Shown one piece after another: positions 1-4,884 of a stretch of 6,912 nucleotides of DNA. Below the pieces are notes generated by a model that saw only the letters and a program-made list of their open reading frames with translations, did no database searches and was not told the DNA's origin. The translations under genes and the position numbers were made by a program. The first letter of the stretch is position 1, and each line of letters begins with the position of its first letter. Source of the DNA: Porticoccus sp033791605 (GTDB lineage: Bacteria > Pseudomonadota > Gammaproteobacteria > Pseudomonadales > Porticoccaceae); NCBI GenBank assembly GCA_033791605.1, contig JASJGJ010000020.1:1-6912 (forward strand). Reading direction: 5' to 3'.

Positions 1-860
1 GTATCAAAGGTGCTGTTGATCTGGATGGTGGAATGAAAGCCGTCTATAAATACGAAATGTCCACAGATTACTCTACTGAGTCTTTGCGTGGCAATCGTAA
101 CGCCTACCTGGGTCTGAAGGGTGGTTTTGGTCAGGTAATCGCTGGTCGTCACGACATGCCTTTCAAGACGGTCGGTCGTAAGTTTGACCTGTTCGGCGAC
201 ACCATTGGTGATAACCGTACAGTCGCCCGTGGCAAGGTTGATGGTGATGACTATGCGGATCGTCGCGACAATGTCCTGATGTACACCAACAAGTTTGGCG
301 CGGTTAGCGTTAAAGCGGCTTATGCCCCAGAAGAAGCCAAGGATGATTCTGAGGACATGGGTCTTGGTCTGGGCTACAAAGAAGGTGCAATCAAAGTGAT
401 GTTTGCCTATGAATCTCATGGCAAGGCCAATCTGACTGGTGGTACTCCTGTTGGTGACCAAGAGTCTGTTGGTGTGACCATTGCGGGTTCATACAAGATG
501 AACAACATGACCTTCTTAGCGGGTTATTCTGACGTCACTGATTTGGGTGGTGATGAAGGTGATGCTGGTCAAGCAACTTCCTACACAGTGGGTGGCAAGT
601 TGAAGGCAGGCATGAACACCTTCAAACTGCAGTACACTGCGTCAGAGACTGATGTTGATAAATCTGAAGCCGCTATCGTCGCTGTAGGTGTTGATCACGC
701 CTTCTCCAAGAAGACCAAGGTCTATGCCGTGTATGCAGGCATCGCCAATGACGACAATAGAGATGCTGGTTTCACAAACAGCGGTCATGACGCTACTGTA
801 GCAGCTGCTGCAGGTGAAGATGCCACTGGTTTCTCACTGGGTATGATCCACAAGTTCTAA
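1..860 (+). CDS. General outer-membrane porin, 3' part (5' end outside window)
   Basis: The frame is open from the left edge (first full codon at position 3) to TAA at 858-860, giving about 285 C-terminal residues. The N-terminal 60-80 residues expected of a full porin of roughly 330-360 residues, including the signal peptide, are missing. The ATG at 33 is internal, because open codons of porin-like character (IKGAVDLDGG) precede it. The protein shows alternating amphipathic strands joined by Gly/Asp/Asn-rich turns, a GRHDMPFKTVGRKFDLFGD stretch typical of the constriction loop region of Gram-negative porins, and a YADRRDNVLMYTNKFG segment typical of that family. It ends in HKF, the terminal phenylalanine recognised by the BAM machinery. 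It should form a trimeric, non-specific diffusion channel. No cysteine is visible. Codons are strongly biased (mostly CGT for Arg and GGT for Gly), as expected for an abundant protein. The family call is firm; substrate selectivity cannot be read. Confidence 0.9.
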   Translation, partial: IKGAVDLDGGMKAVYKYEMSTDYSTESLRGNRNAYLGLKGGFGQVIAGRHDMPFKTVGRKFDLFGDTIGDNRTVARGKVDGDDYADRRDNVLMYTNKFGAVSVKAAYAPEEAKDDSEDMGLGLGYKEGAIKVMFAYESHGKANLTGGTPVGDQESVGVTIAGSYKMNNMTFLAGYSDVTDLGGDEGDAGQATSYTVGGKLKAGMNTFKLQYTASETDVDKSEAAIVAVGVDHAFSKKTKVYAVYAGIANDDNRDAGFTNSGHDATVAAAAGEDATGFSLGMIHKF

Positions 861-913
861 GCAACTCGTTTGCCTAGTAATTTGTTTTAATAATAATAAA
901 ATGCAGTAACCCT

Positions 914-939
914 AACGGGGCCTTCGGGCCCCGTTTTTT
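914..939 (+). terminator. Rho-independent terminator of the porin gene
   Basis: A perfect 7-bp GC-rich stem, CGGGGCC / GGCCCCG (916-922 with 927-933), is capped by a stable TTCG tetraloop and followed directly by six T residues (934-939). The AA at 914-915 can extend the stem against the first Ts. It lies about 55 bases past the porin stop codon and separates the porin from the NHL lipoprotein gene. Confidence 0.95.
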
Positions 940-1037
940 ATGCCCGCTATTTAATTTCCCTCCTGGTTTTTCCGCTTGCGCTGCTGGCGCCTTTCTATCA
1001 ACATGTTTGGCCTATTTTCATGTGGTGTGCCTGATTA

Positions 1038-2129
1038 ATGACTTTATTGAAATCGATCCAATTATTGTTTTGTTTGCTGATGGCGGTGCTTGCCGGTTGT
1101 GCCTCAACCACAGAGAAACCGGTCAATGAGCCTATCTATTGGCCCAAGGCGCCTGTGGCTCCCCGTTATATGTACGTCACTACACTTCGTTCTGAAAAAA
1201 ATGTTCGTCCTGTGACGACGGAGGAGCTTTTTCGCAATGCTTTGACGGGGAATACTGAGCGAAATCGCGTTTTTGGCAAACCCTTTGATGTAGCGGCGAA
1301 AGAGGGGTTGGTCGTGGTGTCGGATACGATACTGCGTCGGGCCTTTATCTTTAATCTGCAGCGTCAAAAAATGTATCAGTTTGGTCATTTGGGCAAAAAA
1401 GAAGGTGTGATGACTAAGCCAATGGGGGTAGCGATTGGTGCTGGCAGTCAAATTTTTGTTGCGGACGTAAGTGCGAAAAAGGTGTTTGTTTATGATGCAT
1501 TCGGTTTGTTCAAGCTAAGCATGGGTGGTGTGGGTGAATTCGATCGTCCGGTTGATGTGGCGGTGTCACCCGATGGCAAGCAGGTTTATGTAGTGGATGC
1601 GGGGGGTATCGATAGTGTTCGTCATCGGGTCGTCGTTTATGACGACAAAGGCGTGAAGCAAGGTGAGTTCGGCAAGCGCGGAGAGGCTGCGGGTGAATTT
1701 AATCTACCAACGCAAGTGGCTGTTGCGCAAGACGGCTCGGTTTACGTGTTAGATGCGGGGAACTTTCGTGTGCAAGTCTTTTCGGCTACCGGTAAGTTTT
1801 TGCGCGCCTGGGGTAAGGTGGGGCGTGGCTTTGGGGATTTCGCGCGGCCGCGAGGTTTGGCAGTGGGTGGTGATGGTAATGTTTATGTCACGGATGCGAC
1901 CTTTAGGAATATCCAGGTATTTAATCCAAAGGGGCAGTTATTACTGGCAATTGGTGATGAGTCGATTGCAGATCAGCCAGGACAATACGCGATGCCTGCC
2001 GGAATAGCGTTGGATGAGTTGGGGTATGTGTACATCGTAGATCAGGCTTTTGCCAAAGTGGATGTATTAAAGCGTTTGAGCGAGAAAGAAATGGACTCGA
2101 TTGTCGAGCGGCGACGGTCTGCAAAATGA
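1038..2129 (+). CDS. NHL-repeat six-bladed beta-propeller lipoprotein
   Basis: This 363-residue protein starts with a lipoprotein signal: K5, a hydrophobic core at residues 6-19, and lipobox LAGC at 18-21, so Cys21 is the predicted lipidated residue. Ser at +2 of the mature chain region and no Asp there suggest outer-membrane sorting. A linker with WPKAPVAPRYMYV (35-47) precedes six repeats of the NHL pattern (P-x-x-V-A-V, D-G, V-Y-V-x-D, V-x-V-F, G-K, F-G), at about residues 79-116, 126-163, 168-212, 221-259, 268-306 and 318-345. This gives a complete six-bladed propeller, a fold used for protein or ligand binding; no catalytic residue is recognisable. The start is fixed by an in-frame TGA at 1032-1034, and the Shine-Dalgarno is weak. 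Propeller lipoproteins of this kind are often found beside multiheme cytochrome and PPIase genes, matching the neighbours here. A scaffold role is inferred. Confidence 0.88.
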   Translation: MTLLKSIQLLFCLLMAVLAGCASTTEKPVNEPIYWPKAPVAPRYMYVTTLRSEKNVRPVTTEELFRNALTGNTERNRVFGKPFDVAAKEGLVVVSDTILRRAFIFNLQRQKMYQFGHLGKKEGVMTKPMGVAIGAGSQIFVADVSAKKVFVYDAFGLFKLSMGGVGEFDRPVDVAVSPDGKQVYVVDAGGIDSVRHRVVVYDDKGVKQGEFGKRGEAAGEFNLPTQVAVAQDGSVYVLDAGNFRVQVFSATGKFLRAWGKVGRGFGDFARPRGLAVGGDGNVYVTDATFRNIQVFNPKGQLLLAIGDESIADQPGQYAMPAGIALDELGYVYIVDQAFAKVDVLKRLSEKEMDSIVERRRSAK

Positions 2130-2231
2130 TGATGGGTGGCGAGGTATAAGCATCCTTATAATTTAGGCTGAATATAAATCATATTTTAATGTAAATGTGA
2201 GATTATAAAGTCTTCGATAGTCAACTAAATA

Positions 2232-2253
2232 TTTTGTGACCTAGGCCACACTT
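2232..2253. promoter_or_regulatory. CRP-type binding site (predicted)
   Basis: The 16-base core TGTGACCTAGGCCACA (2235-2250) matches the CRP half-site pair TGTGA-N6-TCACA at nine of ten defined bases. The central CCTAGG is itself palindromic, so the core has seven of eight symmetric pairs. Flanking TTT on the left and CTT on the right resemble the usual AT flanks. The centre lies near 2242.5. A TATTAT hexamer at 2285-2290 would put a start near 2297, about 54 bases from the centre, which is not the canonical 41.5 or 61.5 spacing. The cytochrome start codon is about 350 bases further on. A CRP-family regulator is likely from sequence alone; which member binds is not decidable. Confidence 0.55.
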
Positions 2254-2380
2254 TGCAATGTTTATTTTTTCGATTTGACGTCTTTATTATGATTGTTTTT
2301 GGGGTGGCTGGACGATTAAGCTGCTGTTTTATGGGGGGTTTATTGTTATTTTTGGCCTGCTTTATGTGTTGATGGCTTGA

Positions 2381-2411
2381 TTGACCTTAATAGGATCGAG
2401 TTAGGTATAAA
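2381..2411 (+). promoter_or_regulatory. Candidate sigma70 promoter, upstream of cytochrome gene
   Basis: TTGACC at 2381-2386 and TATAAA at 2406-2411 resemble -35 and -10 boxes, but the spacer is 19 bases, longer than the ideal 17. It overlaps a second candidate immediately downstream. It points toward the tetraheme cytochrome gene. Confidence 0.35.
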
Positions 2412-2412
2412 A

Positions 2413-2440
2413 TTGACATTCGTTTGCTTTGCATGATAAA
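2413..2440 (+). promoter_or_regulatory. Candidate sigma70 promoter of the tetraheme cytochrome gene
   Basis: A perfect -35 hexamer TTGACA (2413-2418) is followed after 16 bases by GATAAA (2435-2440), a four-of-six match to TATAAT. Transcription would begin near 2447, giving a leader of about 150 bases before the cytochrome ATG. This is the best promoter match seen in the intergenic region. Confidence 0.45.
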
Positions 2441-2522
2441 AAGTAAGCTCAAAGAAGGAGAAGTTCTGAAGGAGTAGTTTGGTAACCGTAACATGACAAA
2501 ATACAGATGCGCCGATTTCAAA

Positions 2523-2548
2523 TGGTGGCATCGAAAACGATGTCACTA
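2523..2548 (+). promoter_or_regulatory. Leader hairpin upstream of the cytochrome start
   Basis: An 11-bp stem closes over an AAAA loop (2534-2537): bases 2523-2533 pair with 2538-2548, with two G-T wobbles and otherwise Watson-Crick pairs. It lies about 40 bases before the ribosome-binding site of the cytochrome gene and has no T-run immediately after it, so it is not a typical terminator. It could stabilise the mRNA or be a protein or RNA contact site. The structure is seen; the function is unknown. Confidence 0.45.
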
Positions 2549-2598
2549 GAACGGCAAATTTTTAAATTTTAAATGCACGAGACCATAGGGGGTTTCAA

Positions 2599-3555
2599 AT
2601 GAATCATTTCGTGAAAGCATCGGTAGCAACGGCAGTAATCCTGGGTACATCCTTGGTAGCTGGCAGCGCATTCGCCGGTATTGCAAATACTCGCCATAAT
2701 TTAGGCGCGCCAACGGGCCCGAATAGTACAGACGGTACCGGTGAAATCTGTATTTTCTGTCATACGCCTCATGGTGGCTCTACAGAGGTTGGTGGCGTTA
2801 AAGTTGCGGTTCCATTGTGGAATAAGGCGCTGACTACCGCTGTCTTTACCACCTACGATCAATTGGGCACTTCCACTTTAGATGCTGGTGTGGGTCCTGT
2901 GGGTTCTGTGTCTTTGGCTTGCTTGACTTGCCATGATGGTACACAGGCCATTGATAACATCATCAATGCTCCGGGTTCTGGTGGTTATGACCGTACGGGC
3001 GGTGGTGTTGGTGGCTTGGACTGGACATGGGCCACAGATGGTACGTTGGACACTACAGGTCGTTTCACAGGTTCTGTTGATGATGGCGGCACAAATGCCA
3101 ATATCTGGGAGATCGGTACCGATCTGACCAATGATCACCCTGTAAGTATGCAGTATGCTGGTGGCGGTTATTCCTTTACCAACCAAGTCTTGGCTCAAGG
3201 CGCGACGCTTGATGAAGACTTTGCGGCAGCCTCCCGTATTGGTACGGCAGGTCGCTGGTATGTTGATAATACAATAGAGGGTACACCAGGTTCATTTGAT
3301 AAGTGGGATTTCAAACTCTACACGCGTGATACCACGGGCTTTGCTGATAATCCAAATAACGGTGCAGTGTTTGCTGGGGAGAAAGAGCCTTTCGTAGAAT
3401 GTGGTTCTTGTCATGATCCTCACTTCGAAACCACAACCTTCCTGCGTATGTCAGGTCAGGTCAATTTGGTTACTGACCTTAATGGCGGCGTTGCCCCAGC
3501 AGGTGCTCAGTCCAACACGGGAAGTCGAGTTTGTTTGACCTGTCATACCAAGTAA
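2599..3555 (+). CDS. Secreted tetraheme c-type cytochrome
   Basis: The product has 318 residues with a Sec signal peptide (hydrophobic core about 8-24, AFA cleavage near residue 26). Four CXXCH heme-attachment motifs are present: CIFCH at 51-55, CLTCH at 108-112, CGSCH at 268-272 and CLTCH at 312-316, the last three residues from the C-terminus. The mature chain contains exactly eight cysteines, all in these motifs, and exactly eight histidines: the four proximal ones plus H33, H58, H180 and H275, enough for bis-His ligation of every heme. The context of these (TRHNL, CHTPHGG, NDHPVSM, CHDPH) is typical of doubled-CXXCH multiheme cytochromes. A heme-free, Gly/Asp/Thr-rich stretch of about 155 residues separates hemes 2 and 3. 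Start: AGGGGG at 2587-2592 sits seven bases before the ATG. Codon use is biased (CGT/CGC, GGT), suggesting high expression. Likely an electron carrier in the periplasm or at the outer membrane; redox partner unknown. Confidence 0.93.
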   Translation: MNHFVKASVATAVILGTSLVAGSAFAGIANTRHNLGAPTGPNSTDGTGEICIFCHTPHGGSTEVGGVKVAVPLWNKALTTAVFTTYDQLGTSTLDAGVGPVGSVSLACLTCHDGTQAIDNIINAPGSGGYDRTGGGVGGLDWTWATDGTLDTTGRFTGSVDDGGTNANIWEIGTDLTNDHPVSMQYAGGGYSFTNQVLAQGATLDEDFAAASRIGTAGRWYVDNTIEGTPGSFDKWDFKLYTRDTTGFADNPNNGAVFAGEKEPFVECGSCHDPHFETTTFLRMSGQVNLVTDLNGGVAPAGAQSNTGSRVCLTCHTK

Positions 3556-3589
3556 GCTGAGTTAGTTACCTGGTTGATAAGTAGAGAAG

Positions 3590-3630
3590 CTGGCAGCCTG
3601 GCGGAAACGTCTGGGCTGCCAGTTTTTTTT
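3590..3630 (+). terminator. Rho-independent terminator of the cytochrome gene
   Basis: A perfect 9-bp stem, CTGGCAGCC (3590-3598) paired with GGCTGCCAG (3614-3622), encloses a 15-base loop and runs directly into eight T residues (3623-3630). It lies 35 bases after the cytochrome stop codon and 58 bases before the next start, so the cytochrome mRNA should end here for most transcripts. Confidence 0.95.
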
Positions 3631-3688
3631 ATGAGCGGTTGAATTTTTGGTTGTGGCTTGTGAGAGATAAGTTAAAGGGTAAGGGTAG

Positions 3689-4699
3689 ATGCGTATATTA
3701 CAGATTGTTGTATTGATGTTATGTATTTTGCTCGGTGTGGGTGGAGTGTCGGCGGCTCCGTCTGCCGGTGAGGGTGAGACAAAAAAAATAAAGGCGACCG
3801 ACGATAAGTCGGAGGCGTTGGATTATATTGCTATCGTAAATGGTGAACGCGTTTCGATGGGGGCTTATGTCTCAGCTCTACGTCGTGGTTTACAAAAACG
3901 GTTTTACCATGGAAAGATCCCTGAAGAAGAAGGGAAAAAATTTCGTAAAGAGGTTGCAGAAGATTTGGTTGAGAAGGCCTTGTTAGTGCAGGAGGCGAAG
4001 CGCCGTAAATTACAGCCGGATACTGATTCAGTTGATTTGAGTTTAAAGGCTTATGATGCGAAGTATCAGAAAAACCCTGACTGGGCGAAGGCTCGTGACA
4101 CAGTGTTGCCGCAGGTGCGCGAGAAGTTGAATGACGATAGCTTGGTTAAAGTGTTAGAAGAAGCTGTCCATAAAGTGAAGGCGCCTACAGCGGGCGAATT
4201 GAAACGTTTTTATGAAAAAAATAATGATCTCTTCACTACGCCTGAACGTGTGAGAGTGTCATTGATATTGTTGCGCGTGGACCCTTCGTCGGGCTCGGAA
4301 GTATGGAAGCAGGCGAGTGAGGAAGGGGCATCTATTGTTAAGCGTATTGCTGAAGGTGCTAATTTTGCGGAGTTGGCGCGAATCCACTCCAGCGATAAAT
4401 CCGCTCAAAATGGCGGCGATATGGGCTTTGCGCATTCGGGCATGTTAGGTGAAAACGCACAAAAGGTGCTGGACATAATGGAGCCGGGAGAGGTGTCGTC
4501 ACCAGTAGTATTGCTGGAGGGTGTTTCTATATTTCGCCTGGAAGAGCGTGAAAAGGCGAAATTGAACAGTTTTGATACGGTAAAAGATCGCGCAGAAAAA
4601 TTATACATGCGGGAGAAGGGTGAGGAGCTATGGAAAAAGCTTTTAGAGGATTTGCGCAAGGCTGCTACGATCAAGATGAATGATGCTCCTTGGCGCTAG
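3689..4699 (+). CDS. Periplasmic SurA/parvulin-like peptidyl-prolyl isomerase-type chaperone
   Basis: The product is 336 residues with a Sec signal peptide (hydrophobic core about 3-20, VSA-A cleavage near 22-23). A short charged linker leads to a helical SurA-N-like region (about 45-165, beginning DYIAIVNGERVSMGAYV). A rotamase domain follows at about 185-287: VRVSLILLRV (188-197), FAELARIHSSD (226-236), GGDMGF (242-247) and SIFRLEER (280-287). A charged helical tail ends the protein. Parvulins normally carry His in the first strand (SHILL-type) and in the last strand (GxHIIRL-type); here these positions read Leu192 and Ser280. The Asp of the S-x-D segment (D236) is kept. It may therefore be a folding chaperone with little isomerase activity. 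AAAGGG at 3674-3679, about nine bases before the ATG, serves as ribosome-binding site. No promoter was recognised in the short gap after the preceding terminator, though one is expected. Similar proteins are frequent in multiheme cytochrome loci, where help in barrel or cytochrome maturation is presumed. Confidence 0.85.
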   Translation: MRILQIVVLMLCILLGVGGVSAAPSAGEGETKKIKATDDKSEALDYIAIVNGERVSMGAYVSALRRGLQKRFYHGKIPEEEGKKFRKEVAEDLVEKALLVQEAKRRKLQPDTDSVDLSLKAYDAKYQKNPDWAKARDTVLPQVREKLNDDSLVKVLEEAVHKVKAPTAGELKRFYEKNNDLFTTPERVRVSLILLRVDPSSGSEVWKQASEEGASIVKRIAEGANFAELARIHSSDKSAQNGGDMGFAHSGMLGENAQKVLDIMEPGEVSSPVVLLEGVSIFRLEEREKAKLNSFDTVKDRAEKLYMREKGEELWKKLLEDLRKAATIKMNDAPWR

Positions 4700-4871
4700 C
4701 AAGGGTGGGCTTTGATGTTTGCGCTGGTTACTTGGCTAACATACACTGGCGACTGTTTGTGCCGCGAAAAAGCCAGGCACCTCGATGCCATGTGAAGCGC
4801 AGTTGTGGTTACTTTTCTAGCTTGATTTTTCTGAGCCAGGTCAGCAGTTTAGACTGAGCGGCTGTATAAAT

Positions 4872-4880
4872 TGGGGGGTG
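4872..4880 (+). promoter_or_regulatory. Ribosome-binding site deciding a GTG start
   Basis: Six G residues in a row (4873-4878) lie six bases before the GTG at 4885, good spacing for initiation. The in-frame ATG codons at 4921 and 4948 have no comparable purine run upstream. This favours the GTG start, although it gives an unusually long region before the hydrophobic signal core. Confidence 0.5.
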
Positions 4881-4884
4881 TTTC

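Larger units (their letters stand above)
2130..2598. other. 469-base intergenic region, regulatory leader of the cytochrome gene
   Basis: No convincing gene is present. The region is AT-rich in its first third and carries, in order: a small AT hairpin just after the NHL stop (TATAAG 2145-2150 / CTTATA 2155-2160, no T-run, not a convincing terminator); a CRP-like palindrome at 2232-2253 with a TATTAT box downstream at 2285-2290; two overlapping candidate sigma70 promoters between 2381 and 2440; an 11-bp hairpin at 2523-2548; and a purine-rich ribosome-binding site at 2587-2592. The predicted 5' leader is about 150 bases, longer than needed for simple translation initiation. No known riboswitch core was recognised. 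Confidence 0.6.

Noticed and set aside
1104..1451. Antisense open frame of 115 codons within the NHL gene
   Set aside because: It is fully inside a well-supported gene with a lipobox and NHL repeats, and shows no domain, signal or ribosome-binding site.
2289..2372. Small hydrophobic reading frame of 27 codons in the intergenic region
   Set aside because: It resembles a membrane peptide, but no ribosome-binding site precedes it and the region is T-rich, which gives hydrophobic codons by chance.
2493..2549. 18-codon reading frame in the cytochrome leader with Cys and His residues
   Set aside because: The nearest GGAG is about 20 bases upstream, too far, and the frame mainly overlaps the hairpin; no support as a leader peptide.
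2447..2598. Possible cyclic-di-GMP (GEMM) riboswitch upstream of the cytochrome
   Set aside because: Such switches precede cytochrome genes in some bacteria, but the conserved core segments and second-stem signature are absent; a lone GGTAACC is not enough.
4776..4789. GGCA/TGCC inverted repeat after the chaperone gene as a terminator
   Set aside because: The stem is only 4 bp and no T-run follows.
4715..4795. 26-codon reading frame between chaperone and barrel genes, with a G-rich stretch upstream
   Set aside because: The ribosome-binding site is acceptable, but length and composition are uninformative and no family is recognised; not enough to call a gene.
4842..4870. TATAAA box before the barrel gene as a promoter
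   Set aside because: Transcription would start inside the G-run used for ribosome binding, and no -35 hexamer lies at proper spacing.
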